From: Nocardia carnea
GTDB taxonomy: Bacteria; Actinomycetota; Actinomycetes; Mycobacteriales; Mycobacteriaceae
Direction: 5' to 3'
Assembly: GCF_029869215.1 (NCBI RefSeq)
Contig: NZ_JARWPM010000419.1
Location: 1 to 44,893, forward strand
Length of the DNA stretch: 44,893 nt
The first letter of the stretch is position 1; the number at the start of each line of letters is the position of its first letter. Under the pieces are notes generated by a model. The model made no database searches. It saw only the letters and a program-made list of their open reading frames with translations, and was not told the origin of the DNA. Positions 1-7,374 of this stretch are shown here, in pieces. Position numbers and translations under genes: made by a program.

Positions 1-66
1 GATTCCCGGTCGGCCACATCGGCGACCACCGCGACCGCGGGCACGCCGGTCTCGGGCGCCAAATGA
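1..66 (-). CDS. Possible gene fragment running off the left edge
   Basis: On the minus strand one frame is open throughout and reads as a plausible alternating hydrophobic stretch (VPAVAVVADVADRE) that leaves the window at base 1. The plus strand also has an open frame here that stops at bases 64-66, so the strand is not certain. The fragment is too short to assign to a family. It ends next to the C/G homopolymer block, which may have destroyed the rest of the gene. Confidence 0.25.
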
Positions 67-82
67 TAGGTGGGGTGGTTTA

Positions 83-187
83 GCCGCCCCCCCCCCGCCC
101 CCCGCCCCCCCCGGGGCGGCCCCCCCCCCCGCTTGGGCCCCCCCCCCCCCCCCCGGGGCCCCCCCCCCGGCCGGGTTCTGCGTTTCC
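83..187. repeat. C/G homopolymer block, probable assembly artefact
   Basis: About 100 bases made almost only of long C runs broken by short G runs, unlike anything else in the window. It is bracketed by an 11-base direct repeat (GGGGTGGTTTA at 72-82 and 188-198). The second copy contains the stop codon of the exonuclease gene. The pattern is what mis-called or mis-joined sequence in a GC-rich genome looks like; a real G-quadruplex-rich spacer is the less likely alternative. Confidence 0.6.
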
Positions 188-195
188 GGGGTGGT

Positions 196-1164
196 TTACG
201 CGCCTGTCGCCAGTGCGGCGATCAGGCGTTTGACGGGGCTCTCGGCGTTGTAGCGATGGGCCAGTGCGTCGAGTGCGTCGGCGTCGGCGGGGATGGGGTG
301 CAAGGTATCAGGGCGGGACAGGATCACGTCCGCGTCGCGGACCACCCGCACGACCGGCGCCGCGGCATCCAGATAGCCGGCGGCGGCGCGAAGTTTGGCC
401 CGGATGCCCTGGGCGAGATCGGTGCCGGGATCGTCGACGGCGGCGCGGAGGGCTTCGAGCGAGCCGAACCGGCTGATCAGCGTCGCGGCGGTTTTCTCGC
501 CGATACCGGCCGCGCCCGGCAGACCGTCGGACGAATCGCCGCGCAGCGTCGCCATATCGGCGTAGGCGGGACCCGCGTTTTCTTCCGGCACACCGTATTT
601 GGCCGCCACCTCGGCGGGGCCGAAGAGTTCGGCCTTGGCCAGCCCGCGGCCGGCGTACAGCACCCGGACGGGCGGTTCCGGGGTATCGCGGACCAGTTGC
701 AGTAGATCCCGGTCGCCGCTGACCACCACCACCGGATCGGTGCGTTCGGTCGAGGCGAGGGTGCCGAGTACATCGTCGGCTTCCAGCCCGGCCGCGCCGC
801 CGGTGGCGATACCGGCCGCGGCCAGCACCTCCAGGATCATCTCGACCTGCGGTGTCAGCCGGTCCGGGACCACCTCGGCGCCCGGTTCGGCGCCCGCGGA
901 AGTATCCAGGCGATGCGTTTTGTAGGTCGGTACCAGGTCCACCCGGAACTGCGGCCGCCAGTCCAGGTCCAGGCACACCACCAGGCGGGCGGGGCGATGC
1001 CGGGTGATCAAAGCGGCCACCATATCGATGAAACCGCGCACGGCGTTCACCGATCTGCCGTCCGGTGCGGTGATCTTGTCCGGGATGGCATGGAAAGCCC
1101 GGAACCACAGACTCGCGCCGTCCAGCAGGAGCAGCGGACGCGGTGCGGATTCGGTCGTGTTCAC
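196..1164 (-). CDS. 5'-3' exonuclease domain protein (PolA N-terminal-like)
   Basis: Stand-alone homologue of the 5'-3' exonuclease/flap-nuclease domain of DNA polymerase I, expected to trim RNA primers or flaps in the cytoplasm. About 322 residues, the usual size for actinobacterial free-standing copies, with no polymerase domain. Metal-binding acidic motifs are visible: LLLLDGAS near residue 13, CLDLDW near 64, GLEADDVLG near 127 and SGDRDLLQL near 149. A helix-hairpin-helix segment ([18 protein letters not shown]) follows. I chose the GTG at 1164 because TAGATT lies seven bases upstream, the leaderless spacing seen repeatedly here, and no good Shine-Dalgarno serves the GTG at 1188. It is divergent from the M24 peptidase gene, 71 bases away. 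The 3' end abuts the suspect C/G block, but the stop codon lies outside it. Confidence 0.9.
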   Translation of the reverse strand: MNTTESAPRPLLLLDGASLWFRAFHAIPDKITAPDGRSVNAVRGFIDMVAALITRHRPARLVVCLDLDWRPQFRVDLVPTYKTHRLDTSAGAEPGAEVVPDRLTPQVEMILEVLAAAGIATGGAAGLEADDVLGTLASTERTDPVVVVSGDRDLLQLVRDTPEPPVRVLYAGRGLAKAELFGPAEVAAKYGVPEENAGPAYADMATLRGDSSDGLPGAAGIGEKTAATLISRFGSLEALRAAVDDPGTDLAQGIRAKLRAAAGYLDAAAPVVRVVRDADVILSRPDTLHPIPADADALDALAHRYNAESPVKRLIAALATGA

Positions 1165-1235
1165 CCGCCGGAATCTACCGGGCCCCACCGACCGATCCGG
1201 TGTGCCGTCCCCGAAGCCGGGGTAAGTTCGAGATC

Positions 1236-2369
1236 ATGAGCGCGCATACGGAGGCACGGTTCGCGGCGGAGGTCTACGAGCAGCGGCTGGAGCGGGCGGT
1301 CCAGCTGATCCGCGCGGCGCATCTGGACGCCCTGCTCATCACCCCCGGCCCGGACCTGCGGTATCTCATCGGTTCGGCGGCGCAATCGTTCGAACGGCTC
1401 ACCTGCCTGGTGATCACCTCCGATAAGGCCACCCCGTCGGTTGTCGTACCGAAACTGGAGGTGGCCGGGTTGCAGGAATCCGCGGTGGACGAACTCGGCC
1501 TGCGGGTACTGGACTGGGTCGACGGTGTGGACCCCTACGAACTGGTGCAGTCGGCGCTGCATATCGGGTCGCGGGTGGCGGTCGCCGACGATATGCCCGC
1601 CCGGCATCTGCTGCCGCTGGCCCACAGTTTCAGTGGCCTCCCCGTTTCCGCGACCCCGGTCCTGCGTGAACTGCGCATGATCAAGGATGCCGCCGAGACC
1701 GAGGCGCTGCGCCGCGCGGGGGCCGCCATCGACCGGGTCCATGCGCGGATGGGGGAATTCCTGCAGGCCGGTCGCACCGAGGCCGAAGTCGGCGCGGCCA
1801 TCACCGCGGCCATCGTGGCCGAGGGGCATACCGAGGCCGCGTTCGTCATCGTGGGTAGCGGGCCCAACGGCGCCATCCCGCACCACGAGGTGTCGGACCG
1901 GCGGATCGAGGCCGGCGATGTGGTCGTCGTGGATATCGGCGGCCCGGTGGAGCCCGGTTACTACTCCGATTCCACCCGGACCTACGTGCTCGGTGAGCCC
2001 ACTCCGGAAATCGCCGCCCGCTGCGCCGAACTGGAACGCGCGCAGGCCGCCGCGGTGGCGGCCGTCCGTCCCGGGATCCCGGCGGCGGCGGTGGATGCGG
2101 CGGCCCGCGAACCGCTCGCGGCGGCCGGGTTCGGTCCGGCGTTCGTGCACCGCACCGGCCACGGGATCGGGCTGTCGGTGCACGAGGAGCCTTATATCGT
2201 CGCGGGCAACGACCTGGAGTTGCGTCCCGGAATGGCGTTCAGCATCGAGCCGGGGATCTATTTCCCCGGCGAATGGGGCGCCCGGATCGAGGACATCGTG
2301 GTGGTCACCGAGGACGGCTGCGAATCGATGAACCAGCGTCCGCACGGTCTCACGGTGCTCCCCACCTGA
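1236..2369 (+). CDS. M24 family metallopeptidase (Xaa-Pro aminopeptidase type)
   Basis: Predicted cytoplasmic dinuclear-metal aminopeptidase or dipeptidase that removes N-terminal residues next to proline, 377 residues. An N-terminal creatinase-like domain spans about residues 15-145 and the pita-bread catalytic domain about 150-370. The metal-ligand motifs occur in order: VVDIGG, YYSDSTRTY, HRTGHGIGLSVHEEP, FSIEPGIY and RIEDIVVV. The start is the ATG at 1236, with TAAGTT seven bases upstream and no Shine-Dalgarno, so the mRNA is probably leaderless. Longer in-frame extensions read into the neighbouring promoter region and look non-coding. A second M24 protein, a methionine aminopeptidase, is at 38802. 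The substrate cannot be told from sequence. Confidence 0.93.
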   Translation: MSAHTEARFAAEVYEQRLERAVQLIRAAHLDALLITPGPDLRYLIGSAAQSFERLTCLVITSDKATPSVVVPKLEVAGLQESAVDELGLRVLDWVDGVDPYELVQSALHIGSRVAVADDMPARHLLPLAHSFSGLPVSATPVLRELRMIKDAAETEALRRAGAAIDRVHARMGEFLQAGRTEAEVGAAITAAIVAEGHTEAAFVIVGSGPNGAIPHHEVSDRRIEAGDVVVVDIGGPVEPGYYSDSTRTYVLGEPTPEIAARCAELERAQAAAVAAVRPGIPAAAVDAAAREPLAAAGFGPAFVHRTGHGIGLSVHEEPYIVAGNDLELRPGMAFSIEPGIYFPGEWGARIEDIVVVTEDGCESMNQRPHGLTVLPT

Positions 2370-2468
2370 CGCGCACATTCGGGAGAGGAGCGCCTACTCG
2401 CCGGACGGGAGGCAGGCGCTCGCGCTCGGGCGGGTATGCGCCTCCTGCCGGGCGAGCAGGCCCGGGGG

Positions 2469-2873
2469 TCAGGCGTTCCGCAGTGCTACTCCGCTCAGCA
2501 CCCGCCGGACCTGGATCGCCAGCACGACGCGAGCCGGGTTCTCGCGGGGGGTGCGGTAGCGCTGCGCGTAGCGGCGCTCGGCCTCCCGGACCTGCTCCGG
2601 ATCGTCCAGGACCGAGACCGGGCCCTCGAGAGTCAGCCAGCGCCGCCCGTCGACCTGACTCACCGCGGCATAGCCCGCCCGCCGCGCGTTGCGGGCCTTC
2701 ACCGAGCCGCCGCTGGTGATCACGCGGACCAGGCCCGCGTCACCGTCCCAGGTGAAACCGACCGGAACGACGTGCGGGGTGCCGTCCGCGCGCAGAGTCG
2801 TGAGGGTGGCCAGGTGACGTTCGGTGAGGAACTGCACCGCCGCGGGTGACAAGTCGATGGTTGGGGTTGTCAT
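2469..2873 (-). CDS. PPOX-class flavin/F420-dependent oxidoreductase
   Basis: Small split-barrel protein of the pyridoxamine-5'-phosphate-oxidase-like superfamily, 134 residues. Family members bind FMN, F420 or haem and reduce or oxidise small molecules; the cofactor cannot be assigned here. The typical N-terminal pattern is visible ([20 protein letters not shown]), as is the barrel strand [11 protein letters not shown] and the motif [12 protein letters not shown]. The start is the ATG at 2873, preceded by TACGGT six bases upstream; the sequence just before the start reads TCCTCC, the opposite of a Shine-Dalgarno, which fits a leaderless start. It is convergent with the M24 gene and divergent from the DprE2-like gene. 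Confidence 0.85.
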   Translation of the reverse strand: MTTPTIDLSPAAVQFLTERHLATLTTLRADGTPHVVPVGFTWDGDAGLVRVITSGGSVKARNARRAGYAAVSQVDGRRWLTLEGPVSVLDDPEQVREAERRYAQRYRTPRENPARVVLAIQVRRVLSGVALRNA

Positions 2874-2910
2874 AGGAGGACCGTAACCGTCGGCGTGACA
2901 GACTGAGCGC

Positions 2911-3675
2911 ATGGTTGTGCGTCGTACACGAGGAATCGACCCGGGCACTGTGCTGGTGCTGGGTGGGCGCAGCGAGATCGGCCTGCAGGTGGCGCTGCGG
3001 CTGGCCCCCGGGCGGCCGGTGGTGCTGGCCGCGCGGCGCTGCGAGGAGCTGGATACGGAGACCGCGGCATTGACCGCGGCGGGGGCGACGGCTGTGCATC
3101 CGGTGGAGTTCGACGCCGATGACACCGCGAGCCATCCCGCGCTGCTGAACAAGATCGTCGCCGATTACGGCCCGATCGGCGTCGCGGTCCTGGCCTTCGG
3201 CGTGCTGGGTGATCAGGCTCGCGCCGAAGCCGACCCCGCGCACGCGCTGTCGGTGATCCACACCGACTACGCCGCCCAGGTGAGTGTGCTCACCGTGCTG
3301 GCCGACGAGTTCCGTGCCCAGGGCAGCGGCCACCTCGTCGTCTTCGGTTCGGTGGCGGGGGTCCGGGTGCGCCGGGCCAACTACGTCTACGGTTCGGCCA
3401 AAGCCGGGTTGGACGGTTTCGCCAGCGGTCTGGCCGACGCCTTGCACGGGACCGGCGTGCATCTGCTGCTGGCGCGGCCGGGATTCGTCATCGGCCGGAT
3501 GACGGAGGGGATGAGCCCCGCACCGTTCTCCAGCACACCGGACCAGGTGGCCGATGCTGTGGTCGGGGCACTGGGCCGCCGCTCCGGGCGGGTGTGGATT
3601 CCCGGCATCCTGCGCCCGATCTTCTTCGGTCTGCGGCTGCTGCCCCAGGCTGTCTGGCGGCGGTTGCCGCGGTGA
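2911..3675 (+). CDS. SDR oxidoreductase, DprE2-like
   Basis: Short-chain dehydrogenase of 254 residues. The Rossmann motif is the DprE2-type GGRSEIG (residues 18-24), and the catalytic residues are Ser147, Tyr160 and Lys164 ([13 protein letters not shown]). The stretch [20 protein letters not shown] and the motif [10 protein letters not shown] closely resemble mycobacterial DprE2, which reduces decaprenyl-phospho-ketopentofuranose to the arabinose donor for arabinogalactan. No dprE1 neighbour is present, so this may be a paralogue with another substrate; the name is a similarity statement. The C-terminus is basic and hydrophobic ([13 protein letters not shown]), as in membrane-associated DprE2. 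CAGACT lies six bases before the ATG, suggesting a leaderless transcript. The cobL start follows 43 bases after the stop. Confidence 0.85.
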   Translation: MVVRRTRGIDPGTVLVLGGRSEIGLQVALRLAPGRPVVLAARRCEELDTETAALTAAGATAVHPVEFDADDTASHPALLNKIVADYGPIGVAVLAFGVLGDQARAEADPAHALSVIHTDYAAQVSVLTVLADEFRAQGSGHLVVFGSVAGVRVRRANYVYGSAKAGLDGFASGLADALHGTGVHLLLARPGFVIGRMTEGMSPAPFSSTPDQVADAVVGALGRRSGRVWIPGILRPIFFGLRLLPQAVWRRLPR

Positions 3676-3718
3676 ACGCGCGGGTCGCCGGCGGCGCCCG
3701 GACGGGAAGGTGGCACGG

Positions 3719-4966
3719 GTGAGCACCGAACCGCCGGTGCGGTGGGCCGGGCCCCGAATTCCGGTGGTGGGTATCGGTGCCGACGGGTGGGCGGGCCTGC
3801 CCGAGGCCTCGCGTGCGGCGCTGCGGGACTGTGCGGTACTGCTGGGTTCGGCGCGGCAACTCGCGTTACTGCCGGAAGAAGTCACCGCCGACCGGCAGGC
3901 CTGGCCTTCGCCGCTGGTACCGGCGCTTCCGGGGCTGCTCGCCGACCGGCAGGGCACGCGGCTCGGGGTACTCGCCAGCGGCGACCCCATGTACTACGGA
4001 ATCGGGACCACATTGGCGCGGTTGCTCGGACCCGGATCACTGCGGGTGCTGCCACAGCCGTCCTCGGTCTCGCTGGCCTGCGCCCGGCTGGGTTGGTCGC
4101 TGCCGGAGGTCGGCGTCGTGAGTGCGGTCGGCCGGCCGGTGCACCGGGTGCTGCCGGAACTGGCCGAGGGGCGCCGGGTGCTCGTGCTGAGCGCCGATGC
4201 CGCGACCCCGGCCGAACTCGTGGAGCTTCTGCGGCGCCACGGTTTCGGGCCGTCCGAGGTCACGGTTCTCGAACAACTCGGTGGTCCGGCCGAACGAGTA
4301 GTCGCGGGCCACGCCGCCGACTGGCGGGAGCCGCCCGGGGATCCGCTCAATATTGTCGCGATAGTGGTGCGTGGCGAAGCCGGACGGTTGCGTCTCACCC
4401 GCGTCCCGGGTCTGCCCGACGCCGCCTACACCGGTGACGGGCAGCTCACCAAGGCCGAGGTCCGGGCGCTGACCCTGGCCGCGCTGGCACCGTCCCCCGG
4501 GGAGACACTGTGGGATATCGGCGGTGGCTCCGGCAGTATCGCCATCGAATGGTGCCGTACGCATCCGGCGTGCCGGGCGGTGACGTTCGAAACGCTGGAT
4601 CGGCGCCGCGCGCAGATCACCGCGAACGCCGCGGAACTGGGTGTGCCCGACATCGAGGTGCGGGGGGAGGCCGTCGCCGAACTCACCGGTGCTTCCGTCC
4701 CGGGTGCTCCCGACGCGATCTTCCTCGGCGGCGGCCTCACCGTACCTGGGTTGTTCGATCGGTGCTGGTCGCGATTGCCCGTGGGCGGGCGGCTGGTGGC
4801 CAATGCGGTCACCGCGGAATCGGAGGCACTGCTGATCTCGTGGTCGGCCGCGAACGGCGGGAGCCTGCGGCGGTACCAGATCTACCGGGGCGAACCGCTG
4901 GGCCGGTTCACGACCTGGCGGCCACAGTTGCCGGTGACGCAATGGTCGGTGGTGAAGGAGCTCTAG
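3719..4966 (+). CDS. cobL: Precorrin-6Y C5,15-methyltransferase (decarboxylating)
   Basis: Bifunctional enzyme of aerobic cobalamin synthesis that methylates precorrin-6B at C5 and C15 and decarboxylates the C12 acetate, giving precorrin-8X. About 415 residues. The CbiE-like tetrapyrrole methylase domain covers about 15-215 (VVGIGADGW; LASGDPMYYGIG). The CbiT-like domain covers about 230-405, with the SAM-binding motif LWDIGGGSGSIAIEW. Start: GTG at 3719, chosen for the GGGAAGG about seven bases upstream; longer frames run into the preceding SDR gene. The next enzymatic step, CobH, and the previous one, CobK, are both encoded within 6 kb. Confidence 0.95.
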   Translation: MSTEPPVRWAGPRIPVVGIGADGWAGLPEASRAALRDCAVLLGSARQLALLPEEVTADRQAWPSPLVPALPGLLADRQGTRLGVLASGDPMYYGIGTTLARLLGPGSLRVLPQPSSVSLACARLGWSLPEVGVVSAVGRPVHRVLPELAEGRRVLVLSADAATPAELVELLRRHGFGPSEVTVLEQLGGPAERVVAGHAADWREPPGDPLNIVAIVVRGEAGRLRLTRVPGLPDAAYTGDGQLTKAEVRALTLAALAPSPGETLWDIGGGSGSIAIEWCRTHPACRAVTFETLDRRRAQITANAAELGVPDIEVRGEAVAELTGASVPGAPDAIFLGGGLTVPGLFDRCWSRLPVGGRLVANAVTAESEALLISWSAANGGSLRRYQIYRGEPLGRFTTWRPQLPVTQWSVVKEL

Positions 4967-5071
4967 CGCCTGCGGATTCCGTTCGAATGGACGAATCGGA
5001 CAGCGGTAGTAGTGTCACGAAATGTTCCGAGCACGGGTCATCGGACTCGTGCGCGACGGGGAGATTCGATA

Positions 5072-5695
5072 GTGAGATACAAGAAGTTCGCCGCGACCGC
5101 GATCATGGCGGCCGCGGCCACCGGTATCGCCGCCGGCACCGGCTACGCCGCTCCCGCCCCCGCGGCGCCCGCCGCCGAACAGCAGCGCAACGCGGCACCC
5201 GAGGTCGCGGGACACGATCGCGGCGTCGATTACACCCTGGCTCTCGCCGAGTCCGGTGAATCGCTGGTCACCACGGTATCCGGCGGTGCGTTCGGCCTGG
5301 ACGCCGCCAACAACGCGGTCGTGCTCACCAATGCCGCCGGCGAACGCCTGACCAGCATCCCGCTGCGCCAGCAGACCGGTGATCAGCTGGTCTCCGTCGC
5401 CGCCCGGATCGACGAAGACAACAGCCGGCTGACCCTCACCCCGCAGGCCACCCCCGTCGCCGGCGCGCCGGCGCAGGCCGAATTCATCGGCGCCCAGCAC
5501 TGGTTCATGGCCGAACTGCAGCGCGCCTCGCTGGGCGCGGCCGTGGGTGCGGCCATCGGCGCCGGCATCGGTTTCCTGTTCCTGGGTATCGGCCTGTTGC
5601 CGGGCGCGATCATCGGCGCCGGTATCGGTCTCGCGGTCGCCGGCGGGCCGCCGCTGCTCAACGCGGCACTCGCCTACTTCGGCGGGCAGCCCTGA
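5072..5695 (+). CDS. Secreted glycine-zipper protein of unknown function
   Basis: Predicted exported protein of 207 residues with a classical signal peptide (VRYKKFAATAIMAAAATG, cleavage probably after GYAAP). The middle part (about 50-140) is a polar beta-rich domain I do not recognise. The C-terminal 50 residues are a glycine zipper (AAVGAAIGAGIG, then GAIIGAGIGLAVAGG) that could insert in or lie on a membrane. Start GTG at 5072, with GGGGAG nine bases upstream. Its stop overlaps the proposed CTG start of cobK (CTGA), so the two are probably translated from one mRNA. The link to cobalamin synthesis is positional only. Confidence 0.85.
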   Translation: MRYKKFAATAIMAAAATGIAAGTGYAAPAPAAPAAEQQRNAAPEVAGHDRGVDYTLALAESGESLVTTVSGGAFGLDAANNAVVLTNAAGERLTSIPLRQQTGDQLVSVAARIDEDNSRLTLTPQATPVAGAPAQAEFIGAQHWFMAELQRASLGAAVGAAIGAGIGFLFLGIGLLPGAIIGAGIGLAVAGGPPLLNAALAYFGGQP

Positions 5696-6462
5696 GAATT
5701 CTGCTGCTGGGCGGGACCGGGGAAGCCCGGGAACTCGCCCATGTACTGGCCGGCGAGCGAGGACTCGAGATCGTGTCCTCGCTCGCCGGTCGCGTCTCCG
5801 ATCCGGTCCACCCCGGCGGGCAGGTGCGCGTCGGGGGCTTCGGCGGAGTCGACGGCCTGCGGAACTGGCTGGCCGCCGAGCGGATCGAACTCGTTGTCGA
5901 CGCCACACATCCCTTCGCCGCGACCATGACCGAACACGCCGCGCGGGCGACCGCGGATCTCGGCCTGCCCATGCTGCGGCTGAACCGTCCGGGCTGGACC
6001 CCCGGGCCGGGCGACCGCTGGCTCCGGGTACCCGATATGCACTCTGCCGCAAAGGTTTCCGCGGATACCGGGGAACGGATTCTGCTCACCATCGGACGGC
6101 AGGGGGTCGGCGCGTTCGCCGGCTGCACCCGCCCCTGGTTCCTGATCCGGGCCATCGACCCACCCGAATCCGCGCTACCGCCGCGACACGAGATCTTGCT
6201 CGCCCGTGGGCCTTTCACAGTGAACGCGGAGGCCGAACTCCTGGCCCGGCACCGTATCGACGTGCTGGTCACCAAGGACAGCGGCGGCGACGCCACGGCC
6301 GCCAAGCTCGTTGCGGCCCGGGACCGAGGTATTCCCGTGGTGGTCGTGGACCGTCCGCCCACACCGGACGGTCTCGTCGAGGTATCCTCCGTCGCCGCCG
6401 CGCGCACCTGGGTGGCCGAATACGCTGCCGGCGAAGGTATTCCCAGCGTGGAACCGCAGTAG
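5692..6462 (+). CDS. cobK: Precorrin-6A reductase
   Basis: NAD(P)H-dependent reductase converting precorrin-6A to precorrin-6B (dihydro-precorrin-6x). About 256 residues if translated from the CTG at 5692. That start is needed to include the N-terminal nucleotide-binding motif LLLGGTGEARELA and the strand EIVSSLAGRV; the first ATG or GTG (GTG at 5773) would delete the whole first Rossmann element. Other family signatures are DATHPFAATM, ILLTIGRQG and VTKDSGG. The CTG overlaps the preceding TGA as CTGA, the same geometry as ATGA coupling. No ATG, GTG or TTG is available in frame between the two positions. Confidence 0.92.
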   Translation: MRILLLGGTGEARELAHVLAGERGLEIVSSLAGRVSDPVHPGGQVRVGGFGGVDGLRNWLAAERIELVVDATHPFAATMTEHAARATADLGLPMLRLNRPGWTPGPGDRWLRVPDMHSAAKVSADTGERILLTIGRQGVGAFAGCTRPWFLIRAIDPPESALPPRHEILLARGPFTVNAEAELLARHRIDVLVTKDSGGDATAAKLVAARDRGIPVVVVDRPPTPDGLVEVSSVAAARTWVAEYAAGEGIPSVEPQ

Positions 6463-6795
6463 TCCGTACCACGCGAGGGCCGCCTGAAGAACTGCGGGCC
6501 CGCGGCTTCCGGCCGGTCGCGTCATGGCGTGCAGCAGTCCCGCAGCGGCCGGGCGCGGACGCTCGGATTCCCTACGCCTGCCGGCGGCGGCCCCGGTCGC
6601 TTGCGCGGTATATGCGCTGCCGTGGGCGTAGATTCCGGGTTACCGAAACCGGTCCGAGGCCTGGCGCCGCGGTTCCCCGTCATCGGCCGGGCGCGAGCGG
6701 CCGAGCCGGACGACGGCGCGATGGCCGCGAAAGTCCGCACGCGTCGGCGACCAGCTCGCCGGCTCGGCTTCCGTCATCGCGCTCCGGTGCCGGAT
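6463..6795. other. Intergenic gap between convergent cobK and padR
   Basis: 333 bases with no gene I can support. A 6-bp inverted repeat (GCGTGG at 6446-6451, CCACGC at 6470-6475) straddles the cobK stop and may help end transcription. The remaining open frames are Arg/Pro-rich shadows without ribosome-binding sites. Confidence 0.5.
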
Positions 6796-7320
6796 TCACG
6801 AGGTGAGCAGGTCCGGTAGCCGGTCGAACCATTCCAGGACCGCGCTTTCGTACCCGATCCCGAACTCCAATGTCGCGCGGGCGTGCGGCGGTAGGGCCCC
6901 GGCGTTCTCGGCTCGGTAGCGGTTCAGGCGCTCCTGGTGGATCTTGCGGCTGTTCTCGATGATCGCGGCCAGGTGCGCCGGGTCCAGATGACCGCCGAAA
7001 TGCAGGGTGAGCAGCAGCGGGAACCTGATGGTCTCCGCGCCCGGATCCCGTGCGATCCATTCGGCGAACTCCGCGCGCCCCGCCTCGGTGATCCGGTACG
7101 GGGTGCGTTCGCGGGCACCGGTTTCGCCCTTCACCACCAGACCCGCCGCGTCCATGGTGGCCAGTTCCCGGTAGACCTGGCTCTGGGTGATGGTCCAGAA
7201 ATCGCCGATCCGCTCCTGGGCCAGCGTCACCAGATCCCAGCCCGACATGGGGCCCTCGTGCAGGAAACCCAGCAGTGAGGCGGCCGTGGAGTTCAGCGGC
7301 CGCTTCCGTTTGCCGTTCAC
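6796..7320 (-). CDS. PadR family transcriptional regulator
   Basis: Winged-helix repressor of about 174 residues. The PadR N-terminal domain (about 8-90) contains LLGFLHEGPMSGWDL, the recognition region ITQSQVYRELATM and the wing GARERTPYRITEAGR. The C-terminal Vir_C-type domain (about 95-174) is the usual dimerisation part. I chose the GTG at 7320 because GGAAGGA lies six bases upstream. An ATG at 7344 is in frame, but it lies inside a perfect palindrome that is better explained as the operator. The gene lies 54 bases downstream of the cobIJ stop on the same strand, so read-through is possible, but it has its own promoter region. Confidence 0.9.
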   Translation of the reverse strand: MNGKRKRPLNSTAASLLGFLHEGPMSGWDLVTLAQERIGDFWTITQSQVYRELATMDAAGLVVKGETGARERTPYRITEAGRAEFAEWIARDPGAETIRFPLLLTLHFGGHLDPAHLAAIIENSRKIHQERLNRYRAENAGALPPHARATLEFGIGYESAVLEWFDRLPDLLTS

Positions 7321-7339
7321 CACGTATCCTTCCGCCGGT

Positions 7340-7360
7340 ATCATTCCACAGTGGAATGAT
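7340..7360. promoter_or_regulatory. Palindromic operator, probably PadR autoregulation
   Basis: Perfect inverted repeat with 10-base arms ATCATTCCAC and GTGGAATGAT around a single base. It lies 20 bases upstream of the chosen padR start, next to a GATATCAT that could serve as a -10 box on the minus strand. The position fits repression of its own gene; binding by this PadR is inferred. Confidence 0.7.
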
Positions 7361-7374
7361 ATCGGATTGCGTTC

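Noticed and set aside
2740..3990. Long minus-strand open frame opposite the DprE2-like gene and cobL
   Set aside because: Composition is typical of a GC-rich shadow, and both plus-strand genes are clear family members.
6529..6819. 96-codon plus-strand frame between cobK and padR
   Set aside because: No ribosome-binding site, Arg/Pro/Gly-rich, and runs into the padR 3' end.
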